64,000 nt of DNA from Caballeronia humi (GCF_001544475.1 NZ_FCNW02000030.1:1-64000), one strand, 5' to 3'; positions 35,727 through 45,785 are shown, counted from the first letter of the stretch. Notes: a model not told the origin generated them from the letters alone. Translations and numbers: made by a program.

Positions 35727-36728
35727 CTAAACGGCGTTTTCATCACCTCCCCCCCGCGCTCGCGCGATATCGCGCTCCCGTATTTCCTCACCCATCCATT
35801 GTTGCCACGCGCGATGCAGCCGATGCGACGAGATCGGCTGCTGAAAACCGAGCCACTGTCCAACGCGTTCCGGATCTGTCCCGCTCTCGAATAAATCGGC
35901 GGCGAAGGTGTTGCGCAGCGTCTGCGGACTCGCCCGCGCGGCTCGCGACGCCGCGATGCCCGACGCCTCGACGACCGCGTCGATGGCACGCAGCATCGTC
36001 GCCTTGTGCATCGGACGGCCGGACGGCGCCGCGGGGAACATCAGGTTGCCGGCGAGCCCAAGCGTCTTGCGCTCGCTGATCCAGTTGTCGAACAGGGCGA
36101 TCGCGAACGGCGCGAGCCGCGTTTGCCTCGCGATCGCCGGGTTGGCGGCATCGACCGTTAGCCAAGGCTGGCCCCAAACGTAGCAACTAACGGTCAATGC
36201 GGCGGCCTCACCGGTCTTCACGCCGCCACCCAGGAATGCGCCGACCAGCGCGCGATCGCGACGCTCGCGCCAACGCTGCCCCGTCGACAAATCCCCGATC
36301 GGCGAGAAAAGATGTGCCACCAGCAACGCGCGCTCGCCATGGGCGAGGAAGCCGGTCGGCTCGTTTTCGCGGGCGTCGCGCCATGCCGCCGATCCATCTT
36401 GCGCGATGAAGCGCGCAGGATTCGTCGATGCCATCTCGATCTCGCGCACATGATCGAGCACCCGCTCGATAAGGCGCAGATAGCGAATGCGCTGTGGCCG
36501 GCGGATGTCGAGTTGCGCGACGAATTGCTCGATCACTGGCCGCTCGACCGACTGAAGCGTCGTCCGCTTGGCCTTCAGCCATTCGAGAAAAAGCCCCCAT
36601 TGCGCGCGATAGACATCCGCTGATGAAGCCCGGAATTCCTGCTGCGCGAGCCACGCATCGAACGCGATCTGGGGATTTGTGTGCCAGTCGTCGCGCTGTT
36701 GATCGAAGATATCGGAGTTGCTCGGCAT
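35727..36728 (-). CDS. Tyrosine-recombinase-like protein, probably lacking catalytic tyrosine
   Basis: About 333 residues carry a SAM-like N-terminal core-binding domain (FDAWLAQQEFRASSADVYRAQWGLFLEWL) and a recombinase-like C-terminal domain. By-eye alignment gives GGGVKTGEAAALTV where family members have an arginine (here Lys). SPQTLRNTFA keeps the second arginine. At the end, GFQQPISSHRLHRAW has His where the nucleophilic Tyr is expected. It may act as a DNA-binding, non-cutting protein. ATG 36728 is chosen; a GTG at 36812 is possible. An iteron (35777-35792) lies in its 3' end. Confidence 0.75.
   Translation of the reverse strand: MPSNSDIFDQQRDDWHTNPQIAFDAWLAQQEFRASSADVYRAQWGLFLEWLKAKRTTLQSVERPVIEQFVAQLDIRRPQRIRYLRLIERVLDHVREIEMASTNPARFIAQDGSAAWRDARENEPTGFLAHGERALLVAHLFSPIGDLSTGQRWRERRDRALVGAFLGGGVKTGEAAALTVSCYVWGQPWLTVDAANPAIARQTRLAPFAIALFDNWISERKTLGLAGNLMFPAAPSGRPMHKATMLRAIDAVVEASGIAASRAARASPQTLRNTFAADLFESGTDPERVGQWLGFQQPISSHRLHRAWQQWMGEEIRERDIARARGGGDENAV
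35777..35792 (+). repeat. Outlying iteron inside the recombinase-like gene
   Basis: CCCGTATTTCCTCACC keeps both conserved ends of the iteron consensus. It is in the same orientation as the main array, within the coding 3' end of the minus-strand recombinase-like gene. Confidence 0.6.
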
Positions 36729-36883
36729 GGGAGTCGTGCTCGCTTGAATTACGGTTAGTTGCTCGCCAAGGGTCGGGGTTTCCTTCGCGTACGTCAAGCC
36801 CCTCTTGTACACCGTGCGCGTCGTCGACTACTGTCCCTTTAACGGTTGCCTTCCGACAGACGCAAAAGAACAAGGAGCGAGCC

Positions 36884-38314
36884 ATGAATGCGTTGCCCAT
36901 CAGCGATGAACGCCGAGCGCGCGGACGGGCGGCGCGTCAGAAGGTGCCGCGCGGCGCGCACGATGCAATCGGAAATGTTCATCGCGATCCTATTGAGCTT
37001 CTGAAGCGAAGCAGCGCCGGGCGCGTCGATGCGCTCGTTCCGCTGCGCTACGGCCGCATGTTGCCCTCGCCGTTCACGTTTTATCGCGGGAGCGCAATTC
37101 TGCAGGCGCATGACCTCGCGGACACGCCGGACAGCGGCATCCACCTGCAAATCTGCGGCGACTGTCATTTATCGAACTTCGGCGGCTTTGCGACGCCCGA
37201 GCGCGCGCTAGTCTTCGATCTCAACGATTTCGACGAAACCGCGCCTGGCCCGTGGGAGTGGGACTTGAAGCGTCTGGTCGCGAGTTTCACGATTGCGGGC
37301 CGGCATCTCGGGCACGGCGATGTCGCCGCCGACGAATTTGCATTCCGCGCCGCAGAAAGTTACCGCACACGCATGCGCGAGTACGCGGAGATGGGCGTGC
37401 TCGACCTCTGGTACGAGCGCATCACGTTCGACCGGATGCACGACGCCGTACAGACCGACGACGCGCGGCGGCGCATCAAGCGCGGCATGGAACGCGCGGC
37501 GCGCCGGACACACGAGACCATCCTGCCGAAGCTGGCCGAGCAGACCGAGAACGAATGGCGAATCCGCGATGCCCCGCCGAGCATTTTTCATATTCTCGGA
37601 AAGAATTCGCTTTTCAAACCCACCGACGAGGTCATGACTTTGACCGCCCATCGCGATGAATTACTCGCGCCGGTGATGAAGGAGTATTTCGCGTCGATGA
37701 CATCGGAGCGCGCGGCGCTTCTCTCGCAGTTTTCGATACACGATCTGGTGTTCAAGGTGGTCGGCGTCGGCAGTGTCGGCACGCGCTGCATGGTGATCCT
37801 GCTGATCGATCCGCACGGCAAGCCGCTCTTCTTGCAGGTGAAGGAAGCGTCGAAATCGGTGGTCGCGATGTTCTTCAAGGGCTCGAAACACGATCCGAAG
37901 GCGCCGTCGCACGAGGGACGGCGTGTCGTCCACGGCCAGCGGCTGATGCAGGCCGCAAGCGATCCGTTCCTCGGCTGGTCGACCGGGCCGTTCGGCCGCT
38001 CGCTATACATGCGGCAGTTGCGCGACATGAAGATCTCGGCGGAACTCGAAACATTCGACGCCGATGCGTTTCGCGAATACGCCGCGATTTGCGGCTGGGG
38101 GCTCGCTCGCGCACACGCGAAGTCAGGCGGCTGTGCGCTCGAGATCGCCGGCTACCTGGGCACCGGCCAGCGGATGGCGGACACGCTCGTGCGCTATGGC
38201 CGTGCGTACGCTGACCAAGTCGAAAAAGACTACGAGGTCTTCCGCGCAGCATGCCGCGATGGACGGCTGGAAGCCCGCTCTGATGCCGACATGGCAGCAG
38301 ACTTCGCGCCGTAA
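36884..38314 (+). CDS. DUF2252 family protein
   Basis: This 476-residue DUF2252 protein has signature stretches FTFYRGSAILQAHDLA, QICGDCHLSNFGGFATPE and FDLNDFDETAPGPWEWDLKR. These resemble a kinase-like phosphotransfer pocket (HLSNFG, DLNDFD), though no biochemical role is established that I know of. The start at 36884 follows AAGGAGCGAGCC; the open frame before it lies antisense to the recombinase-like gene and is rejected. No signal peptide. Monocistronic. Confidence 0.88.
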   Translation: MNALPISDERRARGRAARQKVPRGAHDAIGNVHRDPIELLKRSSAGRVDALVPLRYGRMLPSPFTFYRGSAILQAHDLADTPDSGIHLQICGDCHLSNFGGFATPERALVFDLNDFDETAPGPWEWDLKRLVASFTIAGRHLGHGDVAADEFAFRAAESYRTRMREYAEMGVLDLWYERITFDRMHDAVQTDDARRRIKRGMERAARRTHETILPKLAEQTENEWRIRDAPPSIFHILGKNSLFKPTDEVMTLTAHRDELLAPVMKEYFASMTSERAALLSQFSIHDLVFKVVGVGSVGTRCMVILLIDPHGKPLFLQVKEASKSVVAMFFKGSKHDPKAPSHEGRRVVHGQRLMQAASDPFLGWSTGPFGRSLYMRQLRDMKISAELETFDADAFREYAAICGWGLARAHAKSGGCALEIAGYLGTGQRMADTLVRYGRAYADQVEKDYEVFRAACRDGRLEARSDADMAADFAP

Positions 38315-38323
38315 CGCGGCTTT

Positions 38324-38683
38324 TTAGTGTCCGACGGCGAGCGCCAGCTTCGGATGCCCGTGTAGCGCGGCCTGTTCGTAAGCATCCACGGCGAACGCGA
38401 ACACCGCCGGCAACGCATCCGACGAACTGAAGTCGACGATATCGTCGGTTTGCGGATAGGCGAAATCATCCGGACGCGCGAAAAGTTCGCGCAGCGCGGG
38501 CTCGTGTCGGCCGGCGAATCCGAGATCGGCGACGGCTTCCCCTTCGATCGCATGCAGGAGACGCCAGGTCAGCGGCACGCCTTGCGCGATGTAGCGCGCG
38601 GCGATCTGGCGCGTGATGCGTTCCAGATCGCGCACTGCCCGGGCAAACTGCCTCTTGTTCAAATTCTCGCCGTTCGAATTCAT
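38324..38683 (-). CDS. Small hypothetical protein, probable SOS (LexA) target
   Basis: I do not recognise the family of this 119-residue soluble protein. Its first half is charged and helical (RQFARAVRDLERITRQIAARYIAQG). The second half is acidic with PQTDDIVDFSSSDALPAVFAFAVDAYEQAA. AAGGGGA precedes the ATG at 38683. Its promoter region contains a complete CTGT-N8-ACAG LexA box 32 nt before the start, so expression during DNA damage is predicted. It is convergent with the DUF2252 gene, 9 nt apart. Confidence 0.72.
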   Translation of the reverse strand: MNSNGENLNKRQFARAVRDLERITRQIAARYIAQGVPLTWRLLHAIEGEAVADLGFAGRHEPALRELFARPDDFAYPQTDDIVDFSSSDALPAVFAFAVDAYEQAALHGHPKLALAVGH

Positions 38684-38710
38684 CTCGGTTCCCCTTCATG
38701 CGTTCTTTAT

Positions 38711-38734
38711 AACACTGTACAAACATACAGTGTT
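38711..38734. promoter_or_regulatory. LexA (SOS) box
   Basis: AACACTGTA-N6-TACAGTGTT is a perfect 9-bp inverted repeat. It contains CTGT-N8-ACAG (38715-38730), the core of the proteobacterial LexA operator, and stands directly upstream of the minus-strand gene starting at 38683. Confidence 0.75.
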
Positions 38735-38961
38735 CGCCGCAATGAGAATAGGGTCGCGCTAGTCGCGCCGCGTGTATGTGCGATTCCGCCTACGTGCTTA
38801 TCAGACGCGCACGGCTACGCGGGAGCGGCGTTAAGGCGCATCGTAGAGTCATGCTTGGGGACCTCCCTGGCGAGGCGCGCAAAGCAACACACGCAATGCC
38901 ATCGCGAAGAGCGACGCACTGTGAGCGCGCCAAAACCCGATGCACTTCAAGGAGATCGACG

Positions 38962-39147
38962 ATGAACAAGGATCAGACGGATGGCGTTTTGAAGCAGGCG
39001 AAGGGCAAGGTCAACGAAGTGGTCGGCAAGGTGACCAATGACCCGGCGCAGGAAGCCAAGGGCGATTTGCAGCAGGCGGCCGGCAAGGTTCAGAAAGGCG
39101 TCGGCGATGCGCGTGAAGACCTGAAGGACAGCGTGAAGAAGCCGTAA
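38962..39147 (+). CDS. CsbD family stress-response protein
   Basis: This 61-residue, lysine-rich, hydrophilic CsbD-family protein has two similar repeats (GVLKQAKGKVNEVVGKVT and AKGDLQQAAGKVQKGVG). CsbD proteins accumulate in general stress in many bacteria; the molecular role is unclear. AAGGAG lies 8 nt before the ATG and a strong terminator follows, so it is an abundant-type monocistronic transcript. Confidence 0.9.
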   Translation: MNKDQTDGVLKQAKGKVNEVVGKVTNDPAQEAKGDLQQAAGKVQKGVGDAREDLKDSVKKP

Positions 39148-39181
39148 ATGGTGGTTGCCGCATGATGCGGCCTGAAAGATC

Positions 39182-39210
39182 AGCGAGGCACGCTTCCAGC
39201 GTGCCTCGCT
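39182..39210 (+). terminator. Terminator after the CsbD gene
   Basis: A 13-bp perfect stem (AGCGAGGCACGCT / AGCGTGCCTCGCT) with a 3-nt loop is followed by TTGTTTTG. Confidence 0.88.
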
Positions 39211-39250
39211 TTGTTTTGTCCTTGCGCGGCGCGTGCCGCCGGGCTCAAAA

Positions 39251-39266
39251 CTTTATGCGCATCAAG
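39251..39266. promoter_or_regulatory. parS-like site, left of the threonine unit
   Basis: CTTTATGCGCATCAAG is one base off the perfect parS palindrome. It lies in the gap after the XRE-cupin gene, about 9 kb from parB. It is the exact reverse complement of the site at 41315. Confidence 0.6.
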
Positions 39267-39306
39267 TTTTCGCTGCTACAGGCAGTGATCGGCCGCTCAT
39301 GCGTTA

Positions 39307-39912
39307 TCAGCCGTGGATCACCACGAGCAGCGCCTTTGCCTCCGACCTCCCGACATTGCGAATCGCATGCGGTTCGTCAGCTGCGTAGCGCGCAGTTTCC
39401 GCAGATTTGATGCGCCTCGTCAAGCCCGAAGCGTCCAGTTCGACCGTTCCACTGAGCACCGTCAGGTGCTCTCGCGTGCCCGGTTCGTGCGCATTCGAGA
39501 CCAACGCCCCGCCCGGCTGGAGCGTCAATTCGTACCATTCGAATTTTCCCGCCAACTCAATCGGCCCCCAGACACGCAGTTGATACGCGCCATCGTCTCC
39601 GCTGAGCGTCGGGATTTCGTGCGGCCCGACTACCCGAATCGATTCCGTCTGCTTTTGCTGCGCGAACAACTGATCGAGGCTGATGCCGAGCGCATTCGTC
39701 AGTCGCCAGGCGACGGCGATGGTCGGATTTGCCTTGTCGCGTTCTATTTCCGACAACATCGACTTGGATACGCCCGCCGCGCGCGATAAATCGTCGAGCG
39801 TCAACTTGCGTTCGTTGCGCAGTCGCTGAATCTGCTCGCCGACGCGCGGCGGCGCCGCCACCGCCGGCGGCGCGAGCGCGCCAGCCTTCTCTCTCGTGCC
39901 CGAACTTGCCAT
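39307..39912 (-). CDS. XRE-family regulator with C-terminal cupin domain
   Basis: This 201-residue regulator has a Cro/CI-like helix-turn-helix at about residues 28-82 (RKLTLDDLSRAAGVSKSMLSEIERDK) and a cupin domain at about 110-200 (LQPGGALVSNAHEPGTREHLTVLSG). Cupin-type XRE proteins usually sense a small metabolite. It is divergent from kbl-tdh, so control of threonine and glycine breakdown is the likely role. The 175-bp divergent spacer contains candidate operators. Confidence 0.87.
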   Translation of the reverse strand: MASSGTREKAGALAPPAVAAPPRVGEQIQRLRNERKLTLDDLSRAAGVSKSMLSEIERDKANPTIAVAWRLTNALGISLDQLFAQQKQTESIRVVGPHEIPTLSGDDGAYQLRVWGPIELAGKFEWYELTLQPGGALVSNAHEPGTREHLTVLSGTVELDASGLTRRIKSAETARYAADEPHAIRNVGRSEAKALLVVIHG

Positions 39913-39944
39913 CGATGCTTCTATCCTTTACAGTATTTCGGTAT

Positions 39945-39980
39945 ATTGGAAATGAGTTCGAAATATCGAATATGTCCAAT
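39945..39980. promoter_or_regulatory. AT-rich inverted repeats between XRE gene and kbl
   Basis: ATTGGA (39945-39950) and TCCAAT (39975-39980) flank an AT-rich core with TTCGAA and a repeated ATATCGAA-like element. The position in the divergent promoter region suggests an operator for the XRE-cupin protein. Confidence 0.35.
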
Positions 39981-40087
39981 GAGACGGATCGACTATAACA
40001 GGGCTTGGGGCTGCGTAATCGACATGCAGCGGAAATGCAGCCGACGCGCAGCCAACAAACCGCAACCGAACATAAGAAGAGTCCACG

Positions 40088-41287
<1,200 letters not shown>

Positions 41288-41314
41288 GGCGGCGATCCGA
41301 CCGCCCCCAAAAAA

Positions 41315-41330
41315 CTTGATGCGCATAAAG
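41315..41330. promoter_or_regulatory. parS-like site between kbl and tdh
   Basis: CTTGATGCGCATAAAG, flanked by AAAA and TTT, is the reverse complement of the site at 39251 and one base off the perfect parS palindrome. It sits in the 108-nt gap between two genes that form one pathway. Confidence 0.6.
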
Positions 41331-41395
41331 TTTCGCCTCCCGGCCCCGCGCATCGCTATCGAAAACCACGCGCCGACTGCGCTGAAGGATCATCA

Positions 41396-42427
41396 ATGAA
41401 AGCATTAGCAAAACTCGAACGCGCGCCGGGCCTCACCATGACGCGCGTGAAACGGCCCGAAGTTGGGCACAACGACGTCCTGATCCGCATTCGAAAGACG
41501 GCGATCTGCGGCACCGACATCCACATCTGGAAATGGGACGAGTGGGCGCAGAAAACCATCCCCGTGCCGATGCATGTCGGCCACGAATACGTCGGCGAAA
41601 TCGTGGAAATGGGGCAGGAAGTACGCGGTTTTTCGATCGGTGATCGCGTGTCGGGCGAAGGGCACATCACGTGCGGCTTCTGCCGCAACTGTCGCGCCGG
41701 GCGTCGTCATTTGTGTCGCAATACGGTCGGTGTCGGCGTGAATCGCGAGGGCGCGTTCGCCGAATATCTCGTGATTCCCGCGTTCAACGCGTTCAAAATT
41801 CCAGCGGACATTTCCGACGATCTCGCCGCGATCTTCGATCCCTTCGGAAACGCGACGCATACGGCGCTTTCGTTCAACCTCGTCGGCGAGGACGTGCTGA
41901 TTACGGGCGCCGGCCCCATCGGTGTGATGGCGGTGGCGATCGCGCGGCATGTCGGCGCGCGCAACGTCGTTGTTACCGATGTCAACGATTACAGGCTCGA
42001 ACTCGCGCGCAAGATGGGCGCGACGCGCGCGGTGAATGTCGCGAACGAGAATTTGCGCGACGTGATGAGCGAACTCGGCATGACAGAAGGATTCGATGTC
42101 GGGATGGAAATGTCCGGCGTGCCGAGCGCGTTCACGGCGCTGCTCGAATCGATGAATCACGGCGGCAAGGTCGCGCTGCTCGGTATTCCGCCGGCGCATA
42201 CCGCGATCGACTGGAATCAGGTGATCTTCAAGGGGCTCGAGATCAAGGGAATCTACGGCCGCGAGATGTTCGAGACCTGGTACAAGATGGTCGCGATGCT
42301 GCAGAGCGGCCTGGATCTATCGCCGATTTTGACGCACACCTTCCCGGTCGACGATTTCGAGCGTGCGTTCGCGACAATGCTTTCGGGGAACAGCGGCAAA
42401 GTCGTGCTCGACTGGACGGCGGCCTGA
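41396..42427 (+). CDS. tdh: L-threonine 3-dehydrogenase
   Basis: This 343-residue zinc-dependent medium-chain dehydrogenase has the catalytic-zinc block [17 protein letters not shown] and the [10 protein letters not shown] motif. The four-cysteine structural zinc loop runs [15 protein letters not shown], and the NAD fold carries [18 protein letters not shown]. It oxidises L-threonine to 2-amino-3-oxobutyrate, the substrate of the upstream kbl product. Strong full-length match to Tdh. A hairpin follows the stop. Confidence 0.95.
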   Translation: MKALAKLERAPGLTMTRVKRPEVGHNDVLIRIRKTAICGTDIHIWKWDEWAQKTIPVPMHVGHEYVGEIVEMGQEVRGFSIGDRVSGEGHITCGFCRNCRAGRRHLCRNTVGVGVNREGAFAEYLVIPAFNAFKIPADISDDLAAIFDPFGNATHTALSFNLVGEDVLITGAGPIGVMAVAIARHVGARNVVVTDVNDYRLELARKMGATRAVNVANENLRDVMSELGMTEGFDVGMEMSGVPSAFTALLESMNHGGKVALLGIPPAHTAIDWNQVIFKGLEIKGIYGREMFETWYKMVAMLQSGLDLSPILTHTFPVDDFERAFATMLSGNSGKVVLDWTAA

Positions 42428-42431
42428 GTGA

Positions 42432-42451
42432 CGGGCGGCGGAGACCGCCCG
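42432..42451. terminator. Hairpin between tdh and the convergent YceI gene
   Basis: CGGGCGG-N6-CCGCCCG, followed by an AT-rich stretch (AAATATTCCTATT), lies 5 nt after the tdh stop and 9 nt before the end of the convergent gene. Confidence 0.55.
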
Positions 42452-42459
42452 AAATATTC

Positions 42460-43119
42460 CTATTGCCCCTCCGCCCCCTCCACCGCCCGAACAAACTCCG
42501 CCTGAATTGCGACATGCACCTCATCGCCAACAGCCGGATACCACTTCGATAACCCGAACTGCGCGCGGCTAAAATGCCCATCGGCGGAAAATCCCAGCGT
42601 CTCCTGCTTCGTCAGCGGATTGGCCGCATGGCCATTGAACGTCACGTTCAGCGTCACCGGCCGCGTCGTTCCATGAATCGTCAAGTCACCGGTCAGCGTG
42701 CCCTTGTCATCGCCAGTTCGCACGAAGCGCGTGCTCACGAAGCGAATCGTCGGATAGCGTTCCGCGTCGAACATATCGGGACCTTTGACCAAACGGTCAA
42801 GCAGCGGCACATGCGTATTGACGCTGGCCGCATCGATCGTCGCTGACACCGTGCTTTGCTCCATCCCGCCGCTGTTCCAGTCGAGTTCGGCCGAGACTTT
42901 GTCGAAGCGGATCACGAATCGCGAATAGTGGAAATGATCGACGTCGAAACTCACGTTCCAGTGATATGGGTCGAGTTGATAGCGCCCGGCCGGGACACTC
43001 GTCTCGTTCGCGGATACCCGGTGCGTCACCACCTGCAAGGGCGTGCAGCCCACGACAGCAAGCAGCGCCGCGCCCGATAACCAGACGCGCGCGTGATGCA
43101 GAAAATTTCGACGGCTCAT
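42460..43119 (-). CDS. YceI-family periplasmic lipoprotein
   Basis: This 219-residue YceI-like lipocalin-type protein has an export signal with SRRNFL and a hydrophobic core ending in VVGC, a lipobox. It is therefore probably a lipoprotein, with an arginine pair that could also suit Tat export. The mature domain shows the family layout (YQLDPYHWNVSFDVDHFHYSRF, RYPTIRFVSTRF). YceI proteins bind isoprenoid or amide lipids in the periplasm; the physiological role here is unknown. Confidence 0.88.
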   Translation of the reverse strand: MSRRNFLHHARVWLSGAALLAVVGCTPLQVVTHRVSANETSVPAGRYQLDPYHWNVSFDVDHFHYSRFVIRFDKVSAELDWNSGGMEQSTVSATIDAASVNTHVPLLDRLVKGPDMFDAERYPTIRFVSTRFVRTGDDKGTLTGDLTIHGTTRPVTLNVTFNGHAANPLTKQETLGFSADGHFSRAQFGLSKWYPAVGDEVHVAIQAEFVRAVEGAEGQ

Positions 43120-43280
43120 CGTGTTTCACTCGAATGACGATTGAAGGACAGTCGCGACGTCACGTTGCGACCGGGTCACGCTCCACACGATACACGCGCC
43201 TTCGGGTAGAGTTCCGCTCCATCTTGTCTCGAAAAAAGCGTTGCTGCAGGCATGCCGCGACCGAAAACGGCGGAAAACAT

Positions 43281-43802
43281 ATGCGTTCATGGCTCACCCG
43301 ATCTCGCGCACCACGCGCCAGGGCGATATTGCTCGCGGCGTGCGCGACGCTCGCCTTCGCATCGAATGCGAACGCAGGCGACTGGTGCGGCAATGGTCTG
43401 TGGGTCGATGCAATGATCGGCTCGCATCACATCAATCCGGACAAGGATTTCCAGGAGTTCAATCCGGGCATCGGCGTGGAGTGCTGGATCGCGCCGGAAT
43501 GGGCGCTGACCGCGGGTTACTTTCGCAATTCGCTGTCGAAGCCGTCGCTGTACGGCGGCGGCGTCTGGGCGCCGGAATTCGCGCACTGGGGCTTCATCCG
43601 GATCGCCGCGATGGGCGGGCTCATTTCGGGATATCCGTACGGCGGCTGGGGGTTCGGACACGATCACACGATCGGGCCGGTCATCGCGCCGCTCGTCATG
43701 CTGGAATATCGGCGGGTCGGAGCGAACGTGATTTTGATCCCGCCGATCCCGTCGGCCGATCTGCCGTTCACGATCGGTTTTCAATTGAAAGTGCGGTTTT
43801 GA
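43281..43802 (+). CDS. Predicted outer-membrane beta-barrel protein
   Basis: This 173-residue protein has a signal peptide (hydrophobic core AILLAACATLAFA, cleavage after NANA). A strand-rich, aromatic-rich mature part follows (NPGIGVECWIAPEWALTAGYFRNS, WGFIRIAAMGGLISGYPYGG). It ends in a terminal Phe (LKVRF), typical of an outer-membrane barrel. The size suits an 8-strand barrel such as PagL- or PagP-like lipid A enzymes, but no catalytic motif is certain. Divergent from the YceI gene, with a 161-nt spacer. Confidence 0.7.
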   Translation: MRSWLTRSRAPRARAILLAACATLAFASNANAGDWCGNGLWVDAMIGSHHINPDKDFQEFNPGIGVECWIAPEWALTAGYFRNSLSKPSLYGGGVWAPEFAHWGFIRIAAMGGLISGYPYGGWGFGHDHTIGPVIAPLVMLEYRRVGANVILIPPIPSADLPFTIGFQLKVRF

Positions 43803-44060
43803 GGGACACGCCGTGCCCATGCACAAGCGGCACATGAGAGGTTGATTGACGCTCGCTCGACGACGGCATCGCGACGCCCCACCTTAAGCGTACCGTGCTC
43901 CCGCACAAAGCAGCCTCCGAAAGTGGCATACCTGCTATGCCATAGCGCCCGCTGTTCAGCGCTTCTTGCTGCCCCCATCCTTCTCCCCCTGGCTCGCCGA
44001 CGCTCTCAACCGAAAGCGATGTCGCGGCGGACACCCTTCAAGTTCAAACGGAGAAACAGC

Positions 44061-44810
44061 ATGGGTAAGCTCAAAGGCAAGGTCGCGTTAATCACCGGCG
44101 GCAGCAGTGGCATCGGACTGGCGACTGCCGCGAGGTTCGTCGCGGAAGGTGCGCATGTCTTCATCACGGGACGCCGTCAGGCTGAACTCGACAAAGCGGT
44201 TGCCGTCATCGGCTCGAATGTCACGCCGGTTCAGGGCGACATTTCCCGTCTGGAGGATCTCGACCGGCTCTATGAGACGGTAAAGCGCGAGAAAGGCGGG
44301 CTGGATATCGTTGTCGCGAGTGCGGGCTACGTCGAGGTGCTGCCCACGGAATCGGTGACGCCGGAGCACTTCGACACCACCTTCGGCATCAACGCACGCG
44401 GCACTTTCTTCACGGTGCAAAAGGCATTGCCGCTGCTGCGCGACGGCGGCTCGATCGTGCTGGTATCGTCCGGCATGCATATCAAGGGTTTTCCGGCGTA
44501 TGGCGTCTATGCGGCCACGAAGGCAGCCATCCGCTCCTTCACCCGAACGTGGGCGGCGGAATTCAAAGACCGCGGCATTCGCGTGAATACGCTGAGTCCG
44601 GGACTGATCGAGACGCCGATCATCGACGGCCAGTTCAGTTCGAAGGAAGAAGCGGACGGTGCACGGGCGATGTTCAAACAGATCACGCCGCTCGGCCGAA
44701 TCGGCCGCGCCGATGAGATGGCCGCCGCCGCATTGTTCCTCGCCTCGAATGAGAGCAGCTACAGCACAGGGATCGACCTGGTCGCGGACGGGGGGATTAC
44801 ACAGCTATAG
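44061..44810 (+). CDS. Short-chain dehydrogenase/reductase
   Basis: This 249-residue classical SDR has TGGSSGIGLATAARF (cofactor loop), NARGT, SSGMHIKG and the catalytic YAATK. The C-terminal SYSTGIDLVADGG completes the pattern. FITGRR after beta-2 suggests NADP preference. The frame is open upstream to 43842, but MGKLKGKVALITGG is the standard start. A LysR gene begins 69 nt downstream on the same strand and may control it. Substrate unknown. Confidence 0.87.
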   Translation: MGKLKGKVALITGGSSGIGLATAARFVAEGAHVFITGRRQAELDKAVAVIGSNVTPVQGDISRLEDLDRLYETVKREKGGLDIVVASAGYVEVLPTESVTPEHFDTTFGINARGTFFTVQKALPLLRDGGSIVLVSSGMHIKGFPAYGVYAATKAAIRSFTRTWAAEFKDRGIRVNTLSPGLIETPIIDGQFSSKEEADGARAMFKQITPLGRIGRADEMAAAALFLASNESSYSTGIDLVADGGITQL

Positions 44811-44879
44811 ACTGGGCGCAGCAGCGCGCACGTCTGCTCGACGCTCTACTTCGCCGCATGCCCCAAAGGAGCGTTAGCG

Positions 44880-45785
44880 ATGGACCGAATCGACGTCATG
44901 CGGCTTTTCATCCGGGTTGCCGACACCGGCAATTTTTCGAAGGCGGCGCGTGCGGCAGGCATCAGCCAGCCGACGGCCAGCAAAACGGTCGCCAGCCTCG
45001 AAGCACGGCTCGGCGCGCAACTGCTGCGCCGCAGCTCGCGCGGCCTCACGCTCACCGATGCTGGCCAGAGCTTCTACGAAGGCGCCGTCGAGATTGTCGA
45101 GAAAGTGGACAACGTCGAGTCCCGCGTTGGAAGGGGGGAAGCGTCACCGTCAGGCGTGGTGCGCGTTGCCCTCTCGCCGGCTTTCGGTCGCATGCAGATC
45201 ATTCCGCACATGACGCAATTCCTTGCGCAGTATCCCGAGGTCCGTGTGGAGTTCATCGTCGCGCAGCGCTACATCAATCTGATCGAGGAAGGGGTCGATG
45301 TGGCCATACGCATCGGTCCACTCACCGACTCCACGCTGATCGCGCGTCGCATCGGCAGCACTCAATACGCCACGGTAGCGTCACCGATGTATCTGGAGCG
45401 TGCGGGCATGCCCCACGCGCTGGATGATCTCGCCGACCACGACTGCATCGCCCTCATGTCGCGCGACGCGCCACGGACATGGCCGTTCCTCGGGCCCGAA
45501 GGTCCGGTTGAGCACGTGCCGCAGGGACCCGTGCGCAGCAACGACGCCGAATATGTCCGCGCCGCGGTGATCGCGGGGTTGGGGATCGGGCATAACGCAG
45601 GCTGGCTGTATTCACGCGACATCGACGAAGGCCGGCTCGTGCCGATCCTGGAGGAGTTCAGGCCCGCGACATTCCCCATCAATGCCGTCTGGCCGGGAAG
45701 TCGCCGGTTGCCGGGCAAGACGCGCGTGTTCATCGAATTCCTGGCGGCGCTGTTTGCCGCCGATCCTCTGCTTGCCATCCGCTAG
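44880..45785 (+). CDS. LysR-family regulator, CrgA/PtxR-like
   Basis: This 301-residue LysR regulator has an N-terminal winged helix (DTGNFSKAARAAGISQPTASKTVASLE) and an effector domain with FIVAQRYINLIEEGVDVAIRIGPL. That is the pattern of the CrgA-like subgroup seen near many SDR and quinone-oxidoreductase genes. It is on the same strand as the SDR gene, so it could form a short operon with it and with the YciI gene after it. The target is not known. Confidence 0.88.
   Translation: MDRIDVMRLFIRVADTGNFSKAARAAGISQPTASKTVASLEARLGAQLLRRSSRGLTLTDAGQSFYEGAVEIVEKVDNVESRVGRGEASPSGVVRVALSPAFGRMQIIPHMTQFLAQYPEVRVEFIVAQRYINLIEEGVDVAIRIGPLTDSTLIARRIGSTQYATVASPMYLERAGMPHALDDLADHDCIALMSRDAPRTWPFLGPEGPVEHVPQGPVRSNDAEYVRAAVIAGLGIGHNAGWLYSRDIDEGRLVPILEEFRPATFPINAVWPGSRRLPGKTRVFIEFLAALFAADPLLAIR

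Noticed and set aside
36494-36883. Upstream extension of the DUF2252 gene
   Set aside because: It is antisense to the recombinase-like gene. A strong ribosome-binding site fixes the start at 36884.
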